Source of the DNA: Lineus longissimus
Taxonomy: Eukaryota; Nemertea; Pilidiophora; Heteronemertea; Lineidae
Direction of reading: 5' to 3'
Assembly: GCF_910592395.1 (NCBI RefSeq)
Contig: NC_088315.1
Span: 12,156,501-12,220,500, forward strand
DNA: 64,000 nt
The position numbers and the translations under genes were made by a program. Shown piece by piece: positions 34,084 to 45,429 of this stretch. The notes beneath the pieces were generated by a model. It did not search any database. It was not told where the DNA came from and saw nothing but the letters and a program-made list of their open reading frames with translations. Each line of letters opens with the position of its first letter. Position 1 is the first letter of the stretch.

Positions 34084-35385
34084 CTGAAAGTTAGACAGGG
34101 AAAGTGTTTAGAATGTTGTCAGCAGTGCGTTTTTCTAGTGACCGGATCGCCGTTTTTTTACTTTATATATCGGCCAGATTATTACCCAATTACAGCTGAA
34201 AGGATTATGCGATTCAGCAGGATGGAGATTCCTCCTATCCAAGCAATGGAATTCAACGACATACCATGGACATTACATGCATTTGCCTTTGCTGGTTTAG
34301 GCCAAGGACCCCACATGAAACGACTTTTATTGCGTTGATGTTATCATGATTGCCCCTAGGATGATTCATTCAATTTGTGTATCTCGGTGATTTTTCCTGC
34401 CATCTGAAGAAAAAGGAAACAACATTCTGCTGCGATGCCACGTGGAAAATGAATAAGTTTTTAAATTTCCAAATTGACTTAAAATAAAGTTTTAAGAGTA
34501 ATCTAGAAAAGAAAGATTGACCGTTTTTACAAACCGTTTTCTATCGATTTATGCCAGCGAGCTGTTCCGACCTGGAGCCTCGCGCCAAATATTAGATTTG
34601 GCCTGCGATGCGAATACTTGAGACCAATATTTTTGCCTTATTGATGCGGTATTGACACCTATTTTCTCAGCCATATGACCTTCCTCGGCGTCGCTCAGGC
34701 AACGAAAACTTCTTTTTGTTTTGTTTTTAGTTTTATAAATGGATCATATTCTTGCAAAATTGGGCGAAAAAACTGAAACGATCCCTCGTCGTCAATTTTG
34801 AAAGAGTAGAACGCGCAATGATATTGTGCGCATGCGTATCCAACCTTAGACACGTCCCATTATGTCAATTGTTGGCCGTCGATTGTTCCCATTGTTGAAA
34901 GGTGGCTGGGGAATCAACTGCAGCAGAGTCAGTAGATCGACATCTTGACTTTCATGCGTTTGCGTCACCACTATCGAGCTCCAACAACTCATACGGATTC
35001 CATCGATTTTCCTGTTTTCTCTGCACGCTATCAGCGCGTCCCCCAATCACAGCACTGATATAAAAACTTTTAAAGAGGGCAAAGGTCAACGCCGATTGCA
35101 GGTGTTCAACATCGTCGCCTGTTTTGGCAACGGTCCAACTAATCCGAGTGTTAATGCATTTTTAGAATCCGCTTAATGGGCGCAGGTTGTGGGCAGAAAT
35201 TCGTTCTCCTGGGATAGCCAAGTAAAAAACTATCTTTAACTCCACAAATGCTAAAAGTACTTTTCATCTACCTGTTTCCCCTGCGCCATGGCAAAACATG
35301 AATTATCTCAATTTTAAATCGTATTGTCGTGGATATTTCAAATCGTATTGTCGGATACTACTCTCTAAATGTAAAATAGTGAACC
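34084..35385. other. Upstream intron/flank of the CNG gene
   Basis: Presumably intron before the S1-S2 exon. No further exon recognised; short ORFs only. Confidence 0.35.
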
Positions 35386-35571
35386 CAGAGTGTAGTTAGG
35401 GACCACTCTTGCAAAAGAGTGAAATTCCACTCTTTTTGGAGTGAATTCCACTCTTTTTGAAGTGTAACTCACTCCGGCAGAGAGTGAATTTTCACTCTGG
35501 CCAGAGTGAATTTCACTCCAAAAAGAGTGGAATTTCACTATTTTGCAAGAGTGGTCCCAAACTACACTCTG
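35386..35571. mobile_element. Foldback MITE with 60-bp arms
   Basis: 35386-35445 and 35512-35571 are inverted repeats matching at 58 of 60 positions (CAGAGTGTAGTT... outer, TCTTTTTGGAGTGAA inner). The 66-bp centre repeats the same AGAGTGAATT/CACTCTTTTT words. Total 186 bp, near-perfect hairpin. No coding potential. Confidence 0.85.
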
Positions 35572-36034
35572 CAGTTGCCGAGATCGTTCCGTAAGATATC
35601 TTCTTATTGGTCCAAAATGGAGGCGACTTGCCTTGGCCAAAAACAGCTTCTGAGGCGGAAAATATCAAGAGTTTGGGTGAGTGACTTAGCGATCTCAAAA
35701 CATTGCTGGTCAAGATGGTAGATCGAGTGAGACTTGGCAACGATGATCACCATTGACGACGCTTGGAGAATGTGCCCGACCGTCGGTAACTCCATGACGT
35801 CCTTCTTAAATTTTACATGGTATGACGTCATTCTTGCCTACACGGCAGACGTTTGTTTTTGGCGCCAAGATGTTTGTCCATTGAATGGCCGATTTAAAAG
35901 CCCAACGTTTTTCATGTGGCAATATTTATGCACAGAAATTTGGTCAGTTTTGATTCATCTCGCTAGTGTCTCACAAGTAAACTGCAATTCGAACGATTTT
36001 AAATTCTACACATGTATACTAACACTTTAACGGA

Positions 36035-37736
36035 GTCTCTGATGGTTTCGTTGTCATCTAATGGGATATTCATAACATTTTTTTTTGACCGACGACAACG
36101 AGATTTTTAGCTGGTTTAAAATTGTGTTCGTGGTAAAGAAACGAAAAATTGTATGAAAAACTGCAATGTCTTAACTCGTCTTCACAATTATGTGTTTTTG
36201 AAGCCCAGTGTTTTTTAAGATTAGGAAATGCCTCATTTCTGATTAATGAGCTTGTTTCGGAAAGCGCAAAGTGGTGTGAGGCATACCGTATCAACATTGT
36301 TAGAAACGTTTGGCTTAAACATATTTTATGATATGTACATTAATTTTGAGTCATCTTATAAGATATAATTATAATATATGGGCCTGTCACAAGTTTGCCA
36401 TACTTTAGAACTTAAATGTGGTCTTTTTATAACAAATTACAAACCGATCAGTGAGTGCACGCTGCTTCATTGCGGCTTCATTGTTGTTTTATTTTTTGCA
36501 ATAAGCAACTTACGAACATTTACTGAGACAGTTGCCTAAATTGTTAGCTCATTCACATTGATGTATTTTAACAATAATTATTATTGTAGGTATATTTGTT
36601 AGCCGATAGAATATAGGTATGCTGCATGTGTATGGCAAGCCGTTCGTCCAATAATTAATAAAACCTAGTTTACTTGAAAAGAACCTGGTTTTCTTCTTGA
36701 AAAACCTGGTTTCATGGAAGAAAACCATGTTTTTTTTAATGAAACTAAGTTTTTAAAGAGGAAAACATGGTTTTCTTCCCGAAAAGTGTGTTTTCAACAA
36801 GAAAACTAGGTTTTCTTCCAGAAAACTTGTTTTTTTAAGAATAACTTATTCTTTTTAGATAAAGTGTAGGTTCCATGATTTCTCTTCAAAACCAAGTTTC
36901 GAAAAAAGAAAAAAAACATGTTTTCATCCAGCCATTTGACTAATAATTAAAACAACCTAGTTTTTTTTCATAAAAACCTGGTTTTCTTTTAAAATAACCT
37001 AGTTTCGTTGAAGAAAACCTGGGTTTTTTTCCATGAAACTCGTTTTTTTAAGAAGAAAACCTAGCTTCGAAAGAAGAAAACCTGGTTTCGAAACAACCTA
37101 GTATTTTTACCTCAGCACTCGCGTGGCTCCTTTGGGGCGAGATTGCTAACCCGGGTAAGCAAAGTCCAACCTTTCCCCTGCCATGCTTGGGCCAGTCCGG
37201 GACGAAGTGAAAAGACTAGGTTTTGAAAATAACCTGGTCTTTTTCATTAAAAACTTGGTTTTGAAAAAGAAATGTATATAACCTTGTTTTATTCCACAAA
37301 ACATAGTTTTTCTTCCATGAAACTAGGTTTTCTTGGAAGAAGCATAGGTTGATTTTAAAAACCAAGTTCTCTTGTTAAAAAAACAGCTTTTTTTAAAGAA
37401 AACTAGGTTTTTTTAATCAACTTATGCTTCTTGCAAGAAAACCTAGTTTCATGGAAGAAAACATGGTTTTCTTCCATGAAACTAAGTTTTTTAAGATGAA
37501 AACCAGTTTTTTTTCAATAAAACCTGGTTTTCTTAATTATTAGACAGACGGCTTGCCATACATGTGCAGGGTATATTTTCATCGAATTACGGTCGTTCTA
37601 TTATTGTTTTGCACCTCAGCTCAGTTTCTAGCTGAATTAAAATGGGCTTCATCATGGCTTCCAGTTAATTGCCAGAGTGAGCAGCTGTGGATGAAAGAAA
37701 ATGCCATGATCTGACTCTTTATTTGAAAGACCCCGG
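36035..37736. mobile_element. Repeat S copy 1 (truncated), split by a foldback element
   Basis: The segments 36035-36630 and 37561-37736 follow the order of S copy 2: GTCATCTAATGGGATATTCAT, GAAGCCCAGT, AAAGTGGTGTGAGG, ACCTCAGCTCAGTTT, ending ACTCTTTATTTGAAAGA. Relative to copy 2 it lacks the left end and about 1.07 kb corresponding to 41220-42290. Non-coding. Confidence 0.7.
36631..37560. mobile_element. Foldback element built of short palindromes (930 bp)
   Basis: Ends TATGGCAAGCCGT...ATAATTA at 36631 and, on the other strand, from 37560 are inverted repeats of about 27 bp with few mismatches. The target CATGTG is duplicated at 36625-36630 and 37561-37566, and the matching empty site is in S copy 2 at 42876-42881. 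Most of the interior is a dense array of the near-palindrome AAAACCTAGTTTTCTT and variants in both orientations. A GC-rich island of about 100 bp (37110-37205) is the only non-repetitive part. No ORF. Confidence 0.8.
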
Positions 37737-39190
37737 CCATACGCACCTTTTAAGGTTATTCCAAGTTTTCTCGAGCTTGGTGGGTTGTGCCAGTTGGTTG
37801 ATCTCCACGACATGGCTTGAGGCTCCGTTTGACTTCGGCTTCATTTTCGCCTACCCGTACATGACTGCTTTCTCCAACCCACGGCGGCTGTAAGATAAAA
37901 AGAAAAACACCTGTGAGTAGTCTATTCAAGGATATGATGAGCAAGGACTCTGTTATGCTTTGACTGTTATCAATCGAAGCAACTGACTGGATTATTAATG
38001 AACGCTATATTTTCATTGACAAGTCTTTTAAGTTTTTACTACAAAATCGTACGTCAGTAATAATTGGGATGAAAGGGTCATAGGAATTACATTGTTATTA
38101 CCTCAGGCGAAACATGCACCAAGTATATATAACGAGATGACAGTCATAGGTATTCCTAAACTGAAAGGGCCAGGTTAATCAAAACTTCGTTAATAAAATA
38201 GTCTGATAGTATGATGGTTGATAAACAAGCTTCAAACACCAAGAAACTGAGGTGGTTGATATTTTTATTCATTTATCTTCGGTTGGTTTTTTTAGACATT
38301 GGCAGTCAGGCAACGAGTACGGTGCCAGAAAGGCCCGGTTGCCATGACTCCGGCCATCTATCTTATCGTCGGAATACGTGTGCAATTAATGCCACATCAT
38401 AATACTCTCAGCTGATCCTCTTAGCAGAAATGATGCAATGATGAGCACTCCATGCCAATGATATCCTAGATTATGCATGTACGTCGTCAGGGGAACGCTG
38501 AGCACTGTGAAACTCAATGTCCGTTAAATTAATCGGTCCCTACACAGAGGTTAGGGGTATGGGACTATACATCCAACGAAAATGAGTTATTTTCAGTCAA
38601 AGTTGTTGTTTGTTCACGGAAACAAAAAAAAATGAAGTTTTATTCCCTTCGAACAGCGAAGAGCTTCAGAAATGGGACCTTACATCCTGGAATGGAGCCA
38701 TACATCCCGGAATGGGACCATACAATGTAAATCCAAGCAATGACGGAAGAAAAATCATTCATGCGGTTTTTTGGCTTGCGTTTGTCCTTCATACTCGTAT
38801 AACGGGACGATATTCGCAAAACTGCCTCCATCAAGCAAAGAACGTCTGATTTAGTTACATGATGATACCAATAATGTAGCATAACATGTGTAACGGAGAA
38901 ATCGGGAATCTCAATAGTATTGGCGGCCTCCAAAATTTATATCGAGTGCGTTCCAGTGTGACGAACAGCGAAATTAAGTCATAACTGTGTACATGCGCGT
39001 CTGGGTGGAAAAGTGCACATATCAATTCCGACGGGGTATGGCCCATTGGAAAATAGCCGACTCGCATTGAAATACCCTTTCGTAACAGAATAATGTGATC
39101 AGTGGACAAAGTCTGGGAGATAAAGCATGCTCGTTTGTACACTGTGGTCATGTAATGCTGTTTAATGATGATTTTAGATGCCTCTTCAAT
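37737..39190. other. Non-coding stretch with a short tandem repeat
   Basis: At about 38661-38728 three imperfect copies of a unit like CATCCCGGAATGGGACCATA follow a ~60-bp block shared with 10737-10797. No gene seen. Confidence 0.4.
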
Positions 39191-39192
39191 CT

Positions 39193-39295
39193 CGTGACTC
39201 GTTGGCCTAGGCGGTAACGCTGCCAGCAGTTGTTCTTTGGATCGATCTTGAATGGTTGCATAATCATGGGTTCGAGTCCAACCTCGGCCACACTG
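39193..39295 (+). repeat. tRNA-derived SINE head or tRNA relic
   Basis: An A-box-like TGGCCTAGGCGG (39203-39214) and a B-box-like GGTTCGAGTCC (39269-39279) occur in the right order. The spacing is slightly long and the arms do not fold into a proper cloverleaf by eye. So it is a polymerase III SINE promoter or tRNA relic rather than a working tRNA gene. Confidence 0.55.
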
Positions 39296-40731
39296 TATTT
39301 TCATCTTAAAATGTAATGTAATATTACCCTCCCCCAAAACTTTGTCATTGTATACTCCTTAATTCTCTGGTTCCAAACTTCACCCGTGCCTATTCTTGTC
39401 ATTTTTTTAGGGAGCTATTTGATAGGGCCATCAAAATAAAAACACATATTATAGGCATTTTGAGAATAGTTCGATTACCATAAATGTCCGAAAAGCTCTT
39501 CTTATTATAGCTTGAACAAAATTCTCTCAAATATTCATTGGTAAAGCCATGCTAAAGCGCCTGTGTTGCCAATGCATGTCTTATCATATTGACATGTATA
39601 TCCTATACCAGCCAAAAGGGTTAGCGTTATTTTCGATGAAGAGGCCCGAGTAATTTCTTTTCGACTTCAAATTAATCCAACGTACTCTTTTATATTAAAG
39701 CAAATAAACTAAAACAGCTGAAGTAAAATGATATGTTGAAAAAATATTTAACAAGTATACCGCAAAGCGGCCGCAATGTACGCTCGTCGCTCCGCAATCC
39801 AGAACTAACCACGAGATGGCAAATAGATTGGTAATTTATGGTTACATGGTGTAGGTTTAAAACATTACATGTACTATCACTAGAGAATGTGGCTTGAACA
39901 TCATACATTATGTCGCTGCATTGATAAGACATGGTGTTATATTTTCATGATGGACGTCCACCACAAGGGCAGCTAGATGGCCATCTCGGATTTCAGATCA
40001 GACCCAAAATAATATGATAAAGCACCTTGTTACAAGCTCTGGTTATGGGTAACAAGGAATAAATAACGACGGGCGTAATCGAACGAATGTATTAGAAGAA
40101 AGCCATCTTGGTACACAACGAACAGGATTGTGGGCGGTCACTAAGGTCACGTGACTTGCCTGGCGCGATATACAAATACATTAAGTGCATATCGTAACAC
40201 ACCTCTCCCACCCCACCCAATCATGCCACAGAGAATTGAAAGCCGGCGGTTGTCATTTAACAGTAACAGTCCGGAATGCATGAGCCAGGATGGCCACCTG
40301 GAATTAAGCCATTGGATATCGGTTAGGGCCAAAATTCGATCGGGCATCTATCCAACCCCTGCCCATCAATCATCAAGCCAAAGAAAATGTCAAGCCCATG
40401 AGGCAACTTGTTCTGCAGTTACAGTCCAGGATGTAAAATCAAAGATTGCGCCTGGTAGCCATCTTTGATGTTGGATCGGGCCCAATATCAAAGGTGACCT
40501 CTCCCATCCCACCCCCATGTTGTTCTGCTCGGCTTCCCCTTGTCCTGTGAAGCTTTATTACACTCACCGAGTTGACTCCGATCACTTTCTGTCTAAAACT
40601 GTGACAATTTTTCTTTCACGGTTTTAGTTTGTAGGAGTGTCCGAAAGTAGGTACCATTTGCTCATTGGGACCATTGTGACCACGTCCGACTATCGGAAAA
40701 CTGAAATCATAATGCTTAGTTGTGTGTCTGC
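39296..40731. other. Non-coding stretch
   Basis: No supported gene. Short similar phrases around CTCTCCCA.CCCACCC recur at 40200 and 40500. Confidence 0.3.
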
Positions 40732-41234
40732 CCAGAGTCTTTCAAATAAAGAGTAAGGCAACTAGGGAACATATGTTTCAATATCAAGCCACCGACCATG
40801 CCGAAAGATGCGCGTTGGGACAGAGCTCTCTTGGGTCAAGTGGTACACCCAACCCAATTCCGCACAACTGGACTTAGAACAATTCTTCGATCAGCTGAAC
40901 GTGGCCGTTACAAACACACCGTTTTAAAGAAAACGCATGCTTCAAAGTCACTGATACTCTATAAAACTATTTAGATCAAAAGTCAAAGATAACATTTATA
41001 TTAAAAACGATATGTTTCGCATTTTTCTTTTCAACAGTTTTGAGGAGAAGTGGTGGCACTGGTTTGAAAATAATTTTCGAAAAGCGTGTTTCTACTCCAC
41101 ATCATTACATATTTTTGTGGTTAGCAGTTAAATATTTTGTCGGTGCTTAATGGACCATCTAAGGGTATCACATGGTTCCATTTTTTGTCATCTAATGGGA
41201 TATTCATATCTTAATATGTAAAGTCAAGGACTTA

Positions 41235-41450
41235 GTGAGCCCCCCTTAGGTGGGGGGAGCTCCCCCGAACCCCCCTACGAGCATATGTTAAGTGCAATCT
41301 CTAACAACTACAGCTGTTACAATGGGGGGACACCCCCAAACCCCCCTCCGTCCACATAGGTTTTTACCAGTGCGTTGGGGGGAAGCTCCCCCCAAACCCC
41401 CCCGGTGGACAGTCAACTAGAACTTCTGTGTCATACTGCTGGAGGGGGGG
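41235..41450. repeat. G/C-paired minisatellite-like block
   Basis: Three imperfect units carrying GGGGGAGCTCCCCC-type or GGGGGGACACCCCC-type hairpins followed by AACCCCCC, separated by about 60-70 bp. Resembles 14450-14600. Confidence 0.6.
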
Positions 41451-42084
41451 GGTGCGATGGGACCATCCATATAGTTCCTTCCGACACATTTTTGTTTTGG
41501 TAATGTAATACATTGTGATTGTCCTTATTCACGGGAATCGGGCGTTTCCAGTGATATACGACACAAATGGGTTGTCCTCATGCATTCACTTTGGAAACGC
41601 ATTTTAAAATAGATGTTACGTCCTGTTAATGGGGCACGTCATCATCGCGTACATTTGGGAAAAACTCCCTAACGAGACCGGACGGCTGAAAGTAGTTTAA
41701 TTATTGGCCGCTAGGGTTCAGAATGTCGCTCACCCGAATTTTTCACGCAACTTTTGCTAAATAGAGCTAGTTCTAGTTTGTAATTCATTTTGATACTTCA
41801 GATTTGGGTAGTAGACTAAAATAACTTAGTCGTCAGTGTGGTTTTAAGCAGGAAAAACGTATTTGTTTTTCTTAAAGTGCCTTTTTTGGACGGGTGTGTG
41901 CGATTATTTTGTTTATGTCACGTGACCTCGACCATGTCGACACAAAATTGAAATAAACCACCCTTTTCTGTCATTATTTAGGACGGATATTTCTCTAATA
42001 AAAATATCAATATAATTGGCCAATTTCTTAGGCATATGTAGCGAATTCCCATGAAGATTTAAACTAGATGTTCTCGTAACCTGT

Positions 42085-42146
42085 TACAACTGGTCTGATT
42101 TATAATTCAGCGCTACAACTGGTCTGATTTATTTATTCAGCGCCAT
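42085..42146. repeat. Two-copy tandem repeat, ~30 bp unit
   Basis: TACAACTGGTCTGATTTA followed by TTCAGCGC is repeated twice in direct orientation. Confidence 0.7.
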
Positions 42147-43053
42147 TTTGAAAAACCAAAAAAAATTGTTTGTTGGATATACAATAGTTACTCTCTTTAT
42201 TTCTCTGCATTCATTTACATTATATACTCCCGCACACACGTGTATCTTAAGAGCCCCTCCTAAGAGGGGGGCTTATTAATGTTGACCCACTACAACTAGT
42301 TTTATAGCAGGTTTAATTTCGCGTTCGCGGTAAAAAAAGAAAAAAAACATTAACAAATGCAAAACGTCTCGTTTTTTGTGGTTAGATGTTCACATGTTTA
42401 GAAATCCTATTTTATTGCTATTAATTTTTTTCTAAATTAATGTAAATGTTATTTAATGGGATATTTGACAGTTTTGCGATTCTGAAGCCCAGTTTCTGGT
42501 TTATTTAGATTAGAAAACGGTTCATTTTTCCATCAATGAGCTTGTTTTGGCACACATATAAGCGTAAAGTGGTGTGAGGTATACCGTTCGAATATTGTTG
42601 AGCACGCAATGCTCAAACCCTTCAAACATTTATGATGTGTACAACCATTTTTGAGTCACCTCATGAGAAACAATTTCAATATATTTTGCTATTGATTAAA
42701 CCTGATTATGGATTTTTTTTAAAAACAAATTGCAAACAGATGAGAGTGCATGCAGCTTAATTTTGGTTTGATTATTGTTATGTTTGGCAATTAGCAGCTA
42801 ATTAACACATCTACCGTTTTCATCAATATAATTTATATTGTATGTATTTGTAACCTGATAAATCAATGTGTACCTCATGTGCAGAGTAAATATTTTTCGT
42901 TGAATTTTGGTCGTTCCATCATTGTTTTGAACCTCAGCTCAGTTTGCAGCTGAATTAAAAAGGGCTTCATCATGGCTTCGAGTTAATTGCCGAGAGAGCT
43001 GTGGGACCAAAGGAAATTTGCCGTGACCTGACTCTTTATTTGAAAGACTCTGG

Positions 43054-43719
43054 TCTGCCTTAGTCCAGGTCGCTAATCTCAGAACACCCAAATTTTTCTA
43101 GTGCATTTGTATGTATTTGCATACCTGGGTCTTTCAGAGATTGTTTTGGTTTCGTTGCTCTTTGCTAGTGATTATTATTTTGCCAATTCAACTCATGAAG
43201 ATTTAGAGATGATCTTCTATGGTTCAATTGTTACATTGGCTGGAAACTACTTCCCCTTCTGTGTATTCTCATCTCTGCTTCCAATGTTTTTGGAAATCCA
43301 TTTGGAATCCAAGTTAACCCTTCGGGTTTCTACACTTCAAAATGTCAACCCTTTCCCTCAAAGGGTATATAATGAGGTATGCATACAAATTTCTTTGGTT
43401 TTGGAGCATTCACCATATTACATTGTATTGTTTAGTCCAGACACTTTACAACACCTTTCGAAAGCAATTATTCGCCCAAAATTACAAACATGCACGTTCT
43501 GTTCATTTTTCTAGAATGTCCAGGAATTATCGTCCAAAAAGGTAAAGGGCAAAGAAATTATTGGTAAAATGTAGCAACAGTTTTACTTCCAAAAATCCAA
43601 GATGGCAGAAATTGCATCAAATGCATCAATTTATAATATACTTAAACTATCATAATGTATTTCTAATTCAAATCTTCGATATCCCTTATAATAAGGTAAG
43701 GTAATACAGACAAATTTAT
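43054..43719. other. AT-rich non-coding stretch
   Basis: A 137-codon ORF (43101-43514) is present, but its hydrophobic composition simply reflects T-rich sequence and no family is recognisable. Confidence 0.35.
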
Positions 43720-44419
43720 AAGGTAAAATGGGGCAATTATAGCCCCGGTCTAATTGTAGCCCCTGACTATGTTTTTGATTTAAATTCCGGTAACCATGGA
43801 ATTATTCAGCCAACCCAAGCATGGATTTTAAAGAGGTGACTCTGGAGTATCACAACATAAATAATAATAAGTAAACAAATCAGACACATGCATGAAAAAG
43901 TTGAAATCGAACTTTTTGCAGGCATGTATTTTCCACACTTACAGAGTATTGACATATTTGAAACTTGGTTCAGGTGATCAGTATTGAGTATAGAGAATGT
44001 TGTATGCGGCATTTGTTGTCATTATTAAAAGTAAATTTTTCAAAGACACTTTTCTGACCAAGGTATCCGCCCTCTGGGTATTTGTAGCCCGTTGGTTCGG
44101 GGTATTTGTAGCCCCTGTAATTAGCTCAGTATTTCCTGTAATAAATCATGAAGATGCTAGGTTTCTTTATTCTTATGCCTGAATTATATTATTTGATCAT
44201 TAATCTATCTGATTTAGATACAATAGACACAATGGTAACCATTTATGTACCAACAATAATACATTTGAGGTTTCATACAAGTTAATCTAACATTTATCAT
44301 TTCGAAATAACATATTTCAAAGTTACTGTTGTGTCTAGTTAAAACCACACCATTGACTAGATAGCAGCATTTCTCATGGTACATGTGCATTGCATTACCA
44401 TGAAGTGATGCCAGCTATA

Positions 44420-44590
44420 AGAGGTCCGTCGCGTGCCAAATCGTCGGACGGGTATTGCATGTATGATATACACTAATATATGTCTAACCCTAACCCTAAC
44501 CCTAACCCTAACCCTAACCCTAACCCTAACCCTAACCCTAACCCAGCAATCTGATTGGCTCCAACAATTTGGCACTAGACACTAGTGATA
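44420..44590. mobile_element. 171-bp insertion in T2 carrying a telomere-like array
   Basis: Compared with the equivalent place in T1 (about 18400-18435, reversed), T2 has extra DNA between CCAGCTATA and ATTGGGGTTG, with TA at each side (44418-44419 and 44589-44590). Its ends contain imperfect inverted repeats around GTGCCAAAT.GT.GG. Inside are exactly ten CCCTAA units. It behaves as a TA-inserting MITE. Confidence 0.65.
44485..44544. repeat. Interstitial telomeric repeat, (CCCTAA)10
   Basis: Sixty bases of uninterrupted TAACCC units, the animal telomere sequence read on the C-rich strand. It lies inside the 171-bp insertion, so it came with a mobile element rather than from a chromosome fusion. 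Confidence 0.95.
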
Positions 44591-45429
44591 ATTGGGGTTG
44601 ATACATGACCCATCCCTGAAACTTAAGTTTTTAACAGCGCACGACAAGACCGTCCGTCAATCCAGAATATCACAAGCTGTTGTCTGACACAAGGTGTAAT
44701 GTACAACAGAGGTGATAAATAGAACCTTATGTTTTTACACAAGTTTAAAAAAAGTCTGTTTTGCGACGATATTGTTTAAATTGTTGGTAAGTGATTGCAT
44801 CGAACATCACATAATGTGTTCAATAAATATTGTTTGATACTAGCATAATCACGTCATCATCCTAGATTGGATTAAAACTAAATGTTTTATTACCAATAAA
44901 GACTATAAACCTGTGAAAAAAAGTGTTTTTATGCACAAAAAACAAGTAATTTGAAATTTTAGTCAGGGGCTACAATCACCCCAAAGCCACGGGGTAATTG
45001 TAGCCCTTGACCACAAGTTTTGTATTGTCTCTCAGAAGCATTGTTTTAGATAAAATGCTCTGAATTACAGGCAATATCATTGGAAAAGGTGCCACTACAA
45101 GATCCAGGCCAGTTTTTGTGTATCTGCAGCGAAATATCTTGCGTAACCTAACTTATAGGTGAAAAAGGGACTACAGTTTCCCCATTTTAACTTATTATTT
45201 ATAGTAAAAAATCCAACACCAGCCTGATCTATGTCAGTAAACCTGCTGCCTGACTTTACTTAGAAACCTAACCAAGGCTATTACATAACATGTAAACACA
45301 ACAGTTAATTTGCTATATCTCTGGACTGGGTGCTTCAATTTTGATCAAACTTGATTTTATGCGGAGCTTTAAGTCCCGTCTTTGAGGATTTGTACATGTC
45401 ATGCAATCATAAAGCAGGAGTCATGAACT

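Larger units (their letters stand above)
40732..43053. mobile_element. Repeat S copy 2, full-length with TIRs (2322 bp)
   Basis: 23-bp perfect inverted repeats, beginning CCAGAGTCTTTCAAATAAAG, at 40732-40754 and 43031-43053. They are flanked by the direct repeat TCTGC (40727-40731, 43054-43058). It contains a G/C-paired block (41235-41450) and a small tandem repeat (42085-42146). No transposase was recognised, so it appears non-autonomous; superfamily unknown. Confidence 0.78.
43720..45193. mobile_element. TIR element T2, short relative of T1 in opposite orientation
   Basis: Inverted ends AAGGTAAAATGGGG (43720) and AAGTTAAAATGGGG (other strand from 45193). Subterminal copies of GGGGTATTTGTAGCCC or GGGGTAATTGTAGCCC near 43735-43765, 44085-44130 and 44965-45010. 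It aligns, reversed, to both ends of T1 but lacks T1's 2-kb middle. It contains a 171-bp insertion with a telomere-like array. Confidence 0.75.

Noticed and set aside
34039-34338. 99-codon plus-strand ORF next to the CNG exon
   Set aside because: Overlaps the channel exon antisense and has no recognisable content.
35504-35721. ORFs on both strands at the 35.5-kb hairpin
   Set aside because: Translations of the MITE arms; they mirror each other.
39193-39295. Functional tRNA gene
   Set aside because: A and B boxes are present but no proper acceptor stem or cloverleaf could be formed by eye.
38855-39337. 160-codon minus-strand ORF
   Set aside because: Runs antisense through the tRNA-like SINE head (GWTRTHD) and has no family resemblance.
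41235-41450. CRISPR-like repeat-spacer array
   Set aside because: Units are imperfect, G/C-homopolymer based and few; the window is animal DNA and no Cas-type genes are present.
43101-43514. 137-codon possible membrane protein
   Set aside because: Hydrophobicity follows from T-rich sequence; no splice sites, domains or conserved motifs.
44485-44544. Chromosome end or ancient fusion point
   Set aside because: Only 60 bp, head-to-tail only, and enclosed in a TA-flanked insertion inside T2.
44357-44575. Minus-strand ORF with RVRVRVRV repeat
   Set aside because: It is simply the translation of the telomere-like array.
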